From NCBI GenBank assembly GCA_013911065.1, contig JACERV010000002.1, positions 62,001 to 126,000 on the forward strand: 64,000 bases of DNA. The letters are read 5' to 3'. The notes beneath the pieces are model-generated. The model made no database searches. It was not told the DNA's origin and saw only the letters and a list, made by a program, of their open reading frames with translations. Below are positions 54,001 to 60,823 of the stretch, piece by piece; positions within the stretch are counted from its first letter, which is position 1, and each line of letters starts with the position of its first letter. Origin of the DNA: Ruminococcus sp. (GTDB lineage Bacteria > Bacillota > Clostridia > Lachnospirales > Lachnospiraceae). Both the position numbers and the translations under genes were made by a program.

Positions 54001-54285
54001 CTCAAGCCCCTTTTTGCTGCGCCAGTCAAAATCAGGCACCGGCATGGCTGAGTCCGAGGCAGCTACATAATTCGCAGGCACCTCCTCCGGAGCCTCCTTA
54101 ACCTTATAGTGATTCAAAGCATTCCATTCTGCGGGAATCTCTTCTCCCGACTCCCTTGACACAACAGGAAAAACTGCCGATTCGCTCTGAAACCCCAGCA
54201 TTCTTGCCATCTCAACGGCTATCTGCTTCTCCTTCCAGGTCAAGCCTTCCCGGAGATGCAGCATATTGTTCTTGTTACGCTCCAT
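51016..54285 (-). CDS. large M14-family zinc carboxypeptidase
   Basis: 1089 residues with an M14 catalytic domain in the C-terminal third (about 760-1060). Zinc ligands appear as NSRHHANEVSST (HxxE) and a later His in IIVDNHGVPSHEW. The N-terminal 700 residues match no family I recognise; they include DGATPSYNNLGGNPDQWYDLP and several beta-rich stretches. No signal peptide is seen, so a cytoplasmic peptidase is expected. It opens the operon with DUF969, DUF979 and pcp, forming a peptide/pyroglutamate catabolic unit. Start at 54285 follows AAGGAGATG. Confidence 0.85.
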   Translation of the reverse strand: MERNKNNMLHLREGLTWKEKQIAVEMARMLGFQSESAVFPVVSRESGEEIPAEWNALNHYKVKEAPEEVPANYVAASDSAMPVPDFDWRSKKGLETLFETGHILKDENLDFLPDKMDVHFVMSEDADLSVLAAACTFAFRMGMETTAYEGFLLENRECRGNAIVFKQADECYIKFEEKEGGIRIVVGGSGEELEAFAAGFCGYFPMQGPFDTWTDYLQEMTDSMSMGNLDGQLAYAKAFAGPGAEVYVSPDIESRREEVKGEFPDIDFINYKSPQKVYEKEYYIKWEVDDLHDMLETSVYPKLKPGDKVQVYAALSEEKEERRKAADKIEGKIAGAGAGVEKISVLCAYKQGYSWLEEEVVPFLLQNGRTDRLEIGFKPFLPQGVTDWADEDGATPSYNNLGGNPDQWYDLPIRYLQELYPAEDMLADGLGIQRENIIFYAYEGAEELTYELKAFDKDGNNIYENTYQAACHERPYLDDYPQMGKVHPSTGYLKVFLNGNLLYENRVETDVERIWSIYQKEVLPDCRAYIEEKTGGLITLEGQPFFSNLKIEVEASEPDFRLPSREDLFTTLDGLHEDMYFAGADYFKNLGMEKAGVMLDAPGLILPVVRKKNGKPRMKVTLYTQKAQEPFISSGSERIQARGSRQTIQIWMEAVEETKEGRGAVIRIEGADEKVAAAYAELLKKGLLDIGKKLRGMDYLKLAAGTDSWTVPVNRAGDTEKTLNISDIDLSENELIGYRKYIEIINQLKHVPGLRVYRTAVSYTGREIYAVEILPEYKGYMSRTKRITRYPSEIVNSRHHANEVSSTNAAFMLIKILLTDEAYKDIPEKLNLVIVPMENVDGAAIHYNLQKDNPNWKLHVARFNAIGKEFYYEHFKPDTIHTEAMGLTRLFRKFLPDIIVDNHGVPSHEWEQQFSGYTSPSYKGFWLPRSLLYGYFWTVTDEAYKSNYAVNKKMEDVIADSIAKDEEITRWNKEWARQFEKFAHGWMPRLFPANYYKDMINYWIPFAFDPEHRYPSVRFPWITTVAYTSEVADETAQGEYLYLCARAHLIHDLATLEMLAGSTCVYVEKWNISDDSVEAAYTRQRPVIF

Positions 54286-54344
54286 ATCATCATCTCCTTT
54301 CGGAACAAAGAACAAAACATGCTTTTCAAGCATATATTTTCTTC

Positions 54345-54373
54345 ATATTATTAACTTTTCATAAAAATGTCAA
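54345..54373 (-). promoter_or_regulatory. promoter of the M14-DUF969-DUF979-pcp operon
   Basis: On the minus strand TTGACA (54368-54373), 17-bp spacer, TAATAT (54345-54350), preceded by A/T tracts (54385-54420) that could act as an UP element. Confidence 0.8.
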
Positions 54374-54480
54374 TAACTTTAAAAACTATTTATAAAATAT
54401 GTAAATATTTTATAAAAAATAACCCAATTTTCTCCTTATATTCGCAAATTACAATCATTTTCTATTTTTTATCTACAATC

Positions 54481-54530
54481 AAAAAAGTGCCATAAAACAA
54501 CTATGTTTATAGTCGCTTTACAGCACTTTT
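54481..54530 (-). terminator. terminator of the betaine/choline transporter operon
   Basis: AAAAGTGC...GCACTTTT outer arms with inner TAAAAC/GCTTTA and ACTAT/ATAGT pairing across 54481-54530, loop GTTT-type, minus-strand T-run of six at 54481-54486. Confidence 0.85.
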
Positions 54531-54543
54531 ATGCGTTGAATTA

Positions 54544-56106
54544 CTATATTAACCCTTTGCTTTGCAGGAATTCCCTGGCAACCTCTTTCGGAGTACGCTG
54601 TAATTCATCAACCTGATAATTAAGCTCCACCATCACCTCATCCGTGAGATATTCACCTAACTCTTCCATCAATGGTGCAATCTCAGGATACTTTTCTAAA
54701 GCATCCGCCCGTATAATCGGCATAGCATAATAAGGCGGGAAATATTGCTTATCATCTTCCAGGACTTTCAAAGAAAACTTTTTGATAAGTCCATCTGTTG
54801 CGTATGCATCAATAACATCAACTTCCTTATTCACTAGTGCAGTATACCTGGGCGCCGCATCCAGAGTAACCCCATCACCAAACTGGAATCCATACGTTTC
54901 CTGCAGCCCTGCCAGACCGTCATCTCTGTTTGTAAATTCAAATGTCATACCTGTTTTCATCTGGGACGCAACACTGCGCAAATCACTGATGGTCTCAAGA
55001 CCATACATATCCGCGGTCTCCTGTGTGACAGCCATAACAAAAGTGTTATTAAACTGCATTTGCTTAAGAACCTCAATGTCAAATTGCTCTTTTAGTTCTT
55101 CTTTAACTGTCTCATATACCTCTTCCATATCACTGATTGGGGGATGTGACAGTGTATCACTATACGCAGTTCCGCTATATTCAACATACATGTCAATATC
55201 GCCGGCCTTAATTGCCTCAAAACAAATCTGTGTTCCGCCTAAATCAAGCTGTCTGTTTACCCGTATCTCTGTATTTTCTTCAATCATATCAGCCAGCATA
55301 TTTCCCACTATACCCTGCTCCGTAAAGTCCTTCCCACCAATTGTAATGGTTTGATCTCCGCGGGAAGAGTTACTGAATGTAGTGAAAATCATGGCAGCTG
55401 CAATACCTGCTGCTGTAACTCCTAAAATTGCCTTCTGTATGTTCCTCTGTCTCTTCTTTCTCATATTGCTGCCTTTTTGCAGACTGACAGGAGTTACAAG
55501 TTTTTCTACTGCTCCAAACAGGAAATCCACAAACAACGCTAACAGACAGGCAGGAACAGCACCTGCTATAATTTGATAATTATTTACTGACCGGATACCG
55601 GAAAACACCAGAAAACCTAATCCTCCGGCTCCTATGAATGCAGCCATAGTCATAAGACCTACCGCAGTTACCGAAGCAACCCTTACACCCGTCATAATAA
55701 CCGGAAGTGCCAGGGGAATCTGCACCTTCGCCAATACCTGAGCGGGCGTTAGCCCAATTCCTTTCGCAGCTTCAAGTGTCTCCGGATTTATATTTTCAAC
55801 TCCGGTATAGGTGTTTTTTATAATAGGAAGCAGGGAATACATTACAACCGCAGCAACCGCAGGCACCATACCAATTCCCAAGAACGGAATCATAAAGCCA
55901 AGCAGAGCCATGCTTGGTACAGCCTGTATAATATTCGCCACTCCCAGTACCGGCCTGCTCATTTTCTTCGCATAAGAAATGATAATTCCAAGCGGTACCC
56001 CAATCAGTATGGCTAAGCCTACAGAAAAGGCCGTCAGCCTGATATGCTCAACCACTAACGATAGGATTTGGGGATAATTTCCAATCATGTATTCGATATA
56101 TTTCAT
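54544..56106 (-). CDS. glycine betaine/carnitine/choline ABC transporter, permease fused to binding protein
   Basis: 520 residues. Residues about 15-210 are a ProW/OpuCB-like permease with six helices (EAAKGIGLTPAQVLAKVQIPLALP is the EAA loop). After a helix at about 225-245, residues 250-520 form an OpuAC/OpuCC-like substrate-binding domain (ITIGGKDFTEQGIVGNMLADMIE; VDVIDAYATDGLIKKF). The fusion matches lactococcal BusAB/OpuAB architecture, placing the binding domain outside the membrane. Overlaps the ATPase stop by 4 bp. Role: uptake of compatible solutes under osmotic stress. Confidence 0.92.
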   Translation of the reverse strand: MKYIEYMIGNYPQILSLVVEHIRLTAFSVGLAILIGVPLGIIISYAKKMSRPVLGVANIIQAVPSMALLGFMIPFLGIGMVPAVAAVVMYSLLPIIKNTYTGVENINPETLEAAKGIGLTPAQVLAKVQIPLALPVIMTGVRVASVTAVGLMTMAAFIGAGGLGFLVFSGIRSVNNYQIIAGAVPACLLALFVDFLFGAVEKLVTPVSLQKGSNMRKKRQRNIQKAILGVTAAGIAAAMIFTTFSNSSRGDQTITIGGKDFTEQGIVGNMLADMIEENTEIRVNRQLDLGGTQICFEAIKAGDIDMYVEYSGTAYSDTLSHPPISDMEEVYETVKEELKEQFDIEVLKQMQFNNTFVMAVTQETADMYGLETISDLRSVASQMKTGMTFEFTNRDDGLAGLQETYGFQFGDGVTLDAAPRYTALVNKEVDVIDAYATDGLIKKFSLKVLEDDKQYFPPYYAMPIIRADALEKYPEIAPLMEELGEYLTDEVMVELNYQVDELQRTPKEVAREFLQSKGLI

Positions 56107-57236
56107 TCCTCACCCTCCTCACTGTCAATATATTGCTGGCTAAGTGCTGTTACCAGACTACTTCTGGTAATCAGGCCCACAAGACGGCGGTTGCTATCAG
56201 TAACAGGGATGGTAGAGAAATTATCATCCGTGGCAAGCTTCAATGCATCCAGCATGGTTTGATCAGGATGAAGTGTTAAGACATCAGAGTTCATAAAGTT
56301 TTCCGCAGTCTGGGCCTTATCTTCAACACCTCTCAAACTGCTTGCTTTAACAATCCCAAGAAATGTCTGAGTTTCCGGTTCTACAATAAGTAAGCTATCC
56401 ACCTTCTTCTGCCGCATTCTGTCAATACATTTCATAATTGAAAGATTCTTTGCTGCTGTGACAGGCCGGTCAATCATAATATCTGAAACTTTTATATACT
56501 CCGGAGAAGACCAGATTCTGTTTTTCCCAACAAAATTAGAAACAAACTCATCCTGAGGGTTCTTCAGAATGTTCTCAGGTGTATCATATTGCAGCACTTT
56601 TCCATCCCGCATAATACATATCTTATCCGCAATTTTTACTGCCTCATCCATATCATGTGTAACAAAGACAATTGTCTTCTTTAACTTAGACTGCAGCTCC
56701 ATCAGCTCATCCTGTAAATCTGAACGGGTAATCGGGTCCAATGCAGAAAATGGTTCATCCATCAGGATAATGTCCGGATCTGTAGCAAAGGAACGGGCAA
56801 CACCCACACGCTGCTGCTGACCTCCGCTTAGTTCTGTAGGATAACGGTCTAAAAATTCCTCACAGTCAAGCCCCACCATCTGCATCAGACGGCTTGTGTT
56901 CTTAGCCAGCTCAATAGGCTTGACTTTTTGCAGCTTCGGAATTAATTCGATATTCTCTCTTACTGTCATATGTGGAAATAAACCTGTTTGCTGGATAACA
57001 TATCCAATATTTCTTCTCAGGGCAACCTCGTCCATTTCCTGAATGTCTTTTCCCTCTATGCGGATAGTACCTGTGGTAATCTTTACAAGACGGTTAATCA
57101 TCTTTAGTAATGTTGTCTTGCCGCAGCCGCTTTCTCCAATAATTGCCACAAGGCTTCCCTTATCAATCTTAAAGCTGATATCGGAAAGAACTTGCTTCGT
57201 TTTATAGGTCTTTGTAATACTTTCAAATTGAATCAT
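56103..57236 (-). CDS. glycine betaine/carnitine/choline ABC transporter ATPase with CBS domains
   Basis: 377 residues. Walker A GESGCGKTT, signature LSGGQQQRVGVARSF, Walker B IILMDEPFSALD; two CBS domains at about 255-370 (IMIDRPVTAAKNLSIMKCIDRM; VLTHPD-like VLTLHPDQTMLDALKLA). In the OpuA/OpuC class, tandem CBS domains sense ionic strength or bind c-di-AMP. It begins after GAGGAGGTG and is controlled from the inverted-repeat promoter at 57252-57297. Confidence 0.93.
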   Translation of the reverse strand: MIQFESITKTYKTKQVLSDISFKIDKGSLVAIIGESGCGKTTLLKMINRLVKITTGTIRIEGKDIQEMDEVALRRNIGYVIQQTGLFPHMTVRENIELIPKLQKVKPIELAKNTSRLMQMVGLDCEEFLDRYPTELSGGQQQRVGVARSFATDPDIILMDEPFSALDPITRSDLQDELMELQSKLKKTIVFVTHDMDEAVKIADKICIMRDGKVLQYDTPENILKNPQDEFVSNFVGKNRIWSSPEYIKVSDIMIDRPVTAAKNLSIMKCIDRMRQKKVDSLLIVEPETQTFLGIVKASSLRGVEDKAQTAENFMNSDVLTLHPDQTMLDALKLATDDNFSTIPVTDSNRRLVGLITRSSLVTALSQQYIDSEEGEE

Positions 57237-57251
57237 ACTTTCACCTCCTCA

Positions 57252-57297
57252 ACAAAGTAACAACCCATATTTTATATTAAAGTTGTTACTTTGTCAA
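57252..57297 (-). promoter_or_regulatory. promoter of the betaine transporter inside a bipartite inverted repeat (likely BusR operator)
   Basis: ACAAAGTAACAAC (57252-57264) and GTTGTTACTTTGT (57282-57294) are perfect 13-bp inverted arms 17 bp apart. On the minus strand TTGACA (57292-57297) and TAAAAT (57269-57274), spaced 17 bp, fall within and between them. BusR of Streptococcus/Lactococcus binds bipartite palindromic sites at its target promoter, and a BusR-type gene is next door. Confidence 0.8.
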
Positions 57298-57459
57298 GTT
57301 GACACCTTCCCCAGAAATGTATGCACAAGCGGCATTCCCCTTATACATACTCTGTTTACATGCTTAAATAAACGTTATTAAAATGTTGCTTATATTAGCA
57401 ATCAAATTTTATTATAATCGTTAAATTGAAGGATATTCAAAAATGAATATAGTTGACAA

Positions 57460-57584
57460 AAAGAATCTTGCTTGCGAGATTCTTCGCCTGCGGCGAATTG
57501 CGATAGCAACATCTTCCTTGACGCCACAGTGCGATCCCCCAGAGGGTTTTTATATACTAGGAAACGCGCAGTTTCCTAGTATAT
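57460..57584 (-). repeat. terminator-associated structured repeat, copy B
   Basis: Read on the minus strand from 57584: hairpin 1 ATACTAGGAAAC/GTTTCCTAGTAT, core AAAACCC and GGGGGATCGCACTG, hairpin GTTGC-tatc-GCAAT, hairpin CGCC-GCA-GGCG (57485-57495), terminal hairpin AAGAATCTCGC/GCAAGATTCTT (57461-57484, one C-A mismatch) and TTTTG. It starts immediately after the U-tract of the BusR-gene terminator and has the same orientation as that gene. Confidence 0.85.
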
Positions 57585-57621
57585 AAAAAAGAGTACCGGT
57601 TCCTGACAAACCGGTACTCTT
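57585..57621 (-). terminator. intrinsic terminator of the BusR-type gene
   Basis: AAGAGTACCGGTT (57589-57601) and AACCGGTACTCTT (57609-57621) form a perfect 13-bp stem; the minus-strand U-tract is 57590-57585. Confidence 0.93.
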
Positions 57622-57637
57622 AATCTTTTCAATGATT

Positions 57638-58303
57638 TCATTCAGATATTGTCTCATTAGTGGCTGTATACGTGAAAAGAAAATCCTGGACCCGCTCAAA
57701 AGAAGTTTCATCACCAATAAAATAAAGCAAATCCCCTTCATTCAAACTCACATATGGACCCGGTGAAATTAACAGTGTTTCTTCCCTTTGGATAGCAATA
57801 ACAGTTGCCGCTGTACTTTGCCAAAAGTTCAGGTTACTCAGTGTCTTTCCAATACAATCCTTACCTTCAGGTACCTTAATTTCGAAAGGAGTAAACGGGT
57901 GAATCTCCTGAAAACGTTCTGACTTTTCTACAAGAGAAACTACCTGCTCTCCTAAAACGTCCAATTCTTTCTTCTGCTCAGAAATGCGTTCCAATAACTC
58001 TTTCTTCAAATTACTGATAGTCTGCGTATCATGAAACCGCTGCAGGAACTGGGCAGCTTTTTCATAAGACAAAATCGTAACCCCGCTTCCCTTTGTAGTT
58101 GAGACAATCTCTAAATCAGATAAAATACAGATTGCCCTGCGGGCCGTTTCGGCTGATACAGAATATTGACTGGCAATCGAGGACCGGGAGTAAATCTTCT
58201 CCCCTACAACATACTTCTTCTCTACAATTTTAGCCGCGATATCAGCAGCGATTCTTTGATAAACAGGCAATACGACTGTTTTTGCTGTATTGCTTTTTTC
58301 CAT
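57638..58303 (-). CDS. busR: BusR-type GntR regulator with RCK_C (TrkA-C) domain
   Basis: 221 residues. N-terminal GntR winged helix (VYQRIAADIAAKIVEKKYVVGEKI; SRSSIASQYSVSAETARRAI), a central coiled coil (about 95-140, ISNLKKELLERISEQKKELDVLGEQV), and a C-terminal RCK_C domain (IGKTLSNLNFWQSTAATVIAIQRE). This is the BusR layout. In Streptococcus and Lactococcus it binds c-di-AMP through RCK_C and represses the betaine importer. It sits upstream of that importer on the same strand with its own terminator. GdpP at 20105 would control the signal level. Confidence 0.88.
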   Translation of the reverse strand: MEKSNTAKTVVLPVYQRIAADIAAKIVEKKYVVGEKIYSRSSIASQYSVSAETARRAICILSDLEIVSTTKGSGVTILSYEKAAQFLQRFHDTQTISNLKKELLERISEQKKELDVLGEQVVSLVEKSERFQEIHPFTPFEIKVPEGKDCIGKTLSNLNFWQSTAATVIAIQREETLLISPGPYVSLNEGDLLYFIGDETSFERVQDFLFTYTATNETISE

Positions 58304-58373
58304 ATTACAATTTCTCCTTACTAATTAAAATATTGAGCCTATTTTCTCAAATCATGGAAAACAGACCTGTATG

Positions 58374-58410
58374 AAAAAAGCTGAATCCCCGGAATATCCC
58401 GAAAATCAGC
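58374..58410 (-). terminator. terminator-like hairpin downstream of the rpsR-like remnant
   Basis: On the minus strand GCTGATTTTCGG and CCGGGGATTCAGC arms (58410-58399 and 58392-58380) with internal mismatches, then TTTTTT (58379-58374). It lies just upstream of busR. Confidence 0.7.
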
Positions 58411-58429
58411 CCTTTTAGCTAATTATTAA

Positions 58430-58486
58430 TCAATCCTGAACGTATGGCGTTAGTGCAATACGTCTTGCTCTCGTCACTGTTAAAAG
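58430..58486 (-). pseudogene. rpsR-like C-terminal remnant
   Basis: Minus-strand codons from 58486 to the stop at 58430-58432 read LLTVTRARRIALTPYVQD. The intact S18 at 60058 ends [19 protein letters not shown]. No start codon or the rest of S18 (Cxx[15 protein letters not shown]) can be found in frame upstream; an in-frame stop occurs about 30 codons before. A terminator-like hairpin follows. Most likely the tail of a lost second S18 gene. The rest of 58490-58720 shows no gene. Confidence 0.7.
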
Positions 58487-58721
58487 CGGCGGCACTGTTT
58501 TACCGTTTAATGAAGTCTTTTGCGGCTTGGGGCATCTGTAATTGAAATAAAATAAATTCTAAATATCTTCTAAGTTATGTTCAGCTAAATCAGAAATCCC
58601 AGTCTGATAAAACTGTTCCTTATTTGAACATGCTCCTATTATACTTCAAAACATGTGTTTTGTATACCAGAATATTGCCCGCCTCTAATTAGTATAAGTA
58701 AAATGAAAAATTAAAGTTTGA

Positions 58722-58790
58722 ATGTAAGACTAAAATAATGGTCTGCAGATGTCACTCTTACACGCTGGCAAGTGGAATTTAGTCTTACAT
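58722..58790. repeat. 13-bp perfect inverted repeat upstream of the TetR gene
   Basis: ATGTAAGACTAAA (58722-58734) and TTTAGTCTTACAT (58778-58790), 43 bp apart. It could be a leader structure or the ends of a tiny mobile-element relic. No coding content in between. Confidence 0.55.
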
Positions 58791-58847
58791 GCTATTTTGC
58801 AGCTGTCTGTTTTTTGGTTTATTCTATGCAAAAGACTTGAAAGCCTC

Positions 58848-58900
58848 TTGACAAACATACACCGTGTATGTTATTCTCCTTACATACACAATGTATGTAA
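58848..58900 (+). promoter_or_regulatory. tetR promoter with two palindromic operators
   Basis: TTGACA (58848-58853), 17-bp spacer, TTATTC (58871-58876). Operator 1 AACATACACCGTGTATGTT (58854-58872) fills the spacer. Operator 2 TTACATACA-CAA-TGTATGTAA (58880-58900) lies just before the ribosome site. Centres are 27 bp apart. Autorepression by the TetR protein is inferred. Confidence 0.82.
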
Positions 58901-58913
58901 GGAGGTTAATAAC

Positions 58914-59576
58914 TTGTCGCGAAACAAATATCCTGAAGAAACAGAGCAGATAATACTGGACGCTGCATTAAAATTGTTTATTGAAAAAGGCTATGAGCAA
59001 ACAACAATTCTTGATATAGTGGGTGAAATGGGCGGCCTGACACGAGGAGCCTTTTATCATCATTTCAAAACAAAGGAAGAAGTTTTTTTTGCGCTGACTG
59101 ATAAATTATTTAATGATATAGAACCTTTTGAAAAACTCAAAGGCCGCACCGACATAAATGGTCTAGAAAAAATAAAACTGACCTTGCAAATATTAAACGA
59201 AAGCGAAGAATATGCTGTACTTCAACTTCAAATACTTCCATTGATTGAAAGCAGCCCGACAGCTTTTAAGGTATACATGGAAAAACAGCGAACCTTTTTA
59301 ACGTCAAAATACGCTGAACTGATTGAAGAAGGTATAAACGATGGCTCAATCAAAGCAAGGTACCCGAAATTAACAGCGGAATTGTTTTTATTGATTTGTA
59401 ATGTTTGGATGATGCCGACAATATACCCGCAGGCAAACGAAGAAGAGGCGTGGCAGAGATTTAATATGGCAAAGGATATTGTTGATTTTTTGGGGTTGCC
59501 GGTTCTCAATAAAAAATTAACTTCGCAAGTCGCTATAACAGAACAAGGTATGGTTGTTGAAGTAAATAAAAAATAA
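58914..59576 (+). CDS. TetR/AcrR-family transcriptional regulator
   Basis: 220 residues. N-terminal HTH (IILDAALKLFIEKGYEQTTILDIVGEMGGLTRGAFYHHFKTKEEVF) is canonical; the C-terminal ligand domain has no recognised subfamily. Translation begins at TTG 58914 directly after AAGGAGG; the open frame upstream through the promoter is spurious. Matching palindromes occur in its own promoter and before the next gene, so it probably controls itself and that gene. Confidence 0.9.
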   Translation: MSRNKYPEETEQIILDAALKLFIEKGYEQTTILDIVGEMGGLTRGAFYHHFKTKEEVFFALTDKLFNDIEPFEKLKGRTDINGLEKIKLTLQILNESEEYAVLQLQILPLIESSPTAFKVYMEKQRTFLTSKYAELIEEGINDGSIKARYPKLTAELFLLICNVWMMPTIYPQANEEEAWQRFNMAKDIVDFLGLPVLNKKLTSQVAITEQGMVVEVNKK

Positions 59577-59607
59577 GCCTGTAGTTACAGAACAGGGATT
59601 TTATGCC

Positions 59608-59628
59608 TTATACATACAGAATGTATAA
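59608..59628 (+). promoter_or_regulatory. third TetR-type operator, over the promoter of the 94-aa gene
   Basis: TTATACAT-ACAGA-ATGTATAA, same form as operator 2. TTACAG (59585-59590), 17-bp spacer and TTATAC (59608-59613) could be the promoter, which the palindrome would cover. Confidence 0.65.
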
Positions 59629-59674
59629 ACTTAGCCATTTTAAAATAAACAATCGAATTAGGAGGAATTATGTA

Positions 59675-59959
59675 ATGGAAGAACGCATTATTGGATTGGA
59701 TGACCTTCTGGAAGAATTCAATGGGGATATTTTGGGCAAATCAAACGATGCCAAATATGTTGGCGTTGCGACAATTACCCGCCGAGATTTAGAAAAGTTA
59801 AAAGCGTCAAATAATAAAGCCAAAATTAGGATGGTTGGCACATTAACATTTTCAGATGATGTTACACCTGAGCTGGCAAAAGAAACCATTGAAAGTGTCA
59901 AAGTGCGCGGAAAAATAAAAGCTACTAATGAAGTAAAGGAAGTTTTGAATCAACTTTAA
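59675..59959 (+). CDS. small protein of unknown function under TetR control
   Basis: 94 residues, no signal peptide or membrane helix, no family recognised. Start at ATG 59675 after AGGAGG. The sequence shows a loose period of about 25 residues: YVGVATIT, IRMVGTLTF and VKVRGKIKA, each a V-x-G-x-hydrophobic beta-strand-like segment, separated by helical, charged stretches (RRDLEKLKASNNKAK; TPELAKETIE). It could be a small repeat scaffold or binding protein. It follows the TetR gene on the same strand and has a matching operator, so it is the likely regulated target. Confidence 0.7.
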   Translation: MEERIIGLDDLLEEFNGDILGKSNDAKYVGVATITRRDLEKLKASNNKAKIRMVGTLTFSDDVTPELAKETIESVKVRGKIKATNEVKEVLNQL

Positions 59960-60021
59960 TAATATTGGAATTTTGCTAATAGCATGGAATTACTTTAGCT
60001 CCGGAGAACCCGGTAAAATTA

Positions 60022-60043
60022 AGCCGCCACAGAAGTGACGGCT
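60022..60043 (-). terminator. terminator of the rpsF-ssb-rpsR operon
   Basis: AGCCGCCAC (60022-60030) and GTGACGGCT (60035-60043), one mismatch, minus-strand tail TTAATTTT. Confidence 0.8.
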
Positions 60044-60057
60044 TGTACTTTTACTGA

Positions 60058-60324
60058 CTAGTCTTGAACGTATGGCATTAAAGCGATATGACGTGATCTC
60101 TTAATTGCTACTGTGAGAGCTCTCTGATGCTTAGCACAGTTTCCGGTAATTCTTCTAGGAAGAATTTTACCTCTCTCTGAGATGTATTTTTTCAGCTTTG
60201 CTACGTCTTTATAATCAATTTCGTTATTTTCTTTTCCACAGAATACGCACACTTTTTTTCTTCTGCGCGCCGGGCCTCTTTTTTTGAAGCCGCCTTCTGG
60301 TCTACTGCCTTTTTCGTAAGCCAT
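60058..60324 (-). CDS. rpsR: 30S ribosomal protein S18
   Basis: 88 residues, bS18. It is the cysteine-containing form (CVFCGKEN near residue 26, [10 protein letters not shown] near 62), which may bind zinc. The C-terminal [14 protein letters not shown] is canonical. Last gene of the rpsF-ssb-rpsR operon. A diverged copy of its tail is found at 58430. Confidence 0.98.
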   Translation of the reverse strand: MAYEKGSRPEGGFKKRGPARRRKKVCVFCGKENNEIDYKDVAKLKKYISERGKILPRRITGNCAKHQRALTVAIKRSRHIALMPYVQD

Positions 60325-60365
60325 TTCTTTTACCTCCTATATGATATGATGGTATAATCAGTGTT

Positions 60366-60809
60366 CTAATTAAATGGTAACTCCTCATCAATTCCATCGG
60401 GGATGTTCATGAATCCGTCACCTGCATCAACACTTGGTGAAGGGCTTGGCGCTGCCTGCTGGAAAGAGCCTCTATTTGCTTCGCTCTCGCCTCTGCTTTC
60501 AGCAAATTCCTGTTCCTCAACAATTACTTCTGTTGTGTATACTTTCACGCCTTCTTTATTTGTGTAGCTTCCGGTCTGAATGCGGCCTGAAACAGAAACA
60601 CGCATACCCTGGCGGAAATACTTCTCAGCAAACTCTGCGGAACGGCCAAACACAACACAGGGAATAAAATCCGCTGTAGGTTCGTTGTCCCTCTTGAATC
60701 TGCGGTCAACAGCTACTGTATATCTTGCAACGGCAGTTGCACTGTCACCTTGTGAATATCTAACTTCAGGGTCTCTTGTCAGACGCCCTACCAAAACTAC
60801 TTTATTCAT
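60366..60809 (-). CDS. ssb: single-stranded DNA-binding protein
   Basis: 147 residues. OB-fold MNKVVLVGRLTRDPEVRYSQGDSAVA-like start, FIPCVVFGRSAEFAEKYFRQGMRVSVSGRIQTGSYTNKEG, a Gln/Ser/Pro linker and the acidic protein-interaction tip DEELPFN. Located between rpsF and rpsR as in most Firmicutes. Confidence 0.97.
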   Translation of the reverse strand: MNKVVLVGRLTRDPEVRYSQGDSATAVARYTVAVDRRFKRDNEPTADFIPCVVFGRSAEFAEKYFRQGMRVSVSGRIQTGSYTNKEGVKVYTTEVIVEEQEFAESRGESEANRGSFQQAAPSPSPSVDAGDGFMNIPDGIDEELPFN

Positions 60810-60823
60810 ATATACCTCTTTCT

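Noticed and set aside
57550-57741. 63-codon minus-strand ORF across the end of the BusR gene
   Set aside because: It runs through the BusR gene in another frame, its terminator and repeat copy B; no ribosome site and no protein-like composition.
58749-58913. 55-codon N-terminal extension of the TetR protein
   Set aside because: It contains the TetR promoter and operators; the TTG at 58914 directly follows AAGGAGG and begins the family's normal N-terminus.
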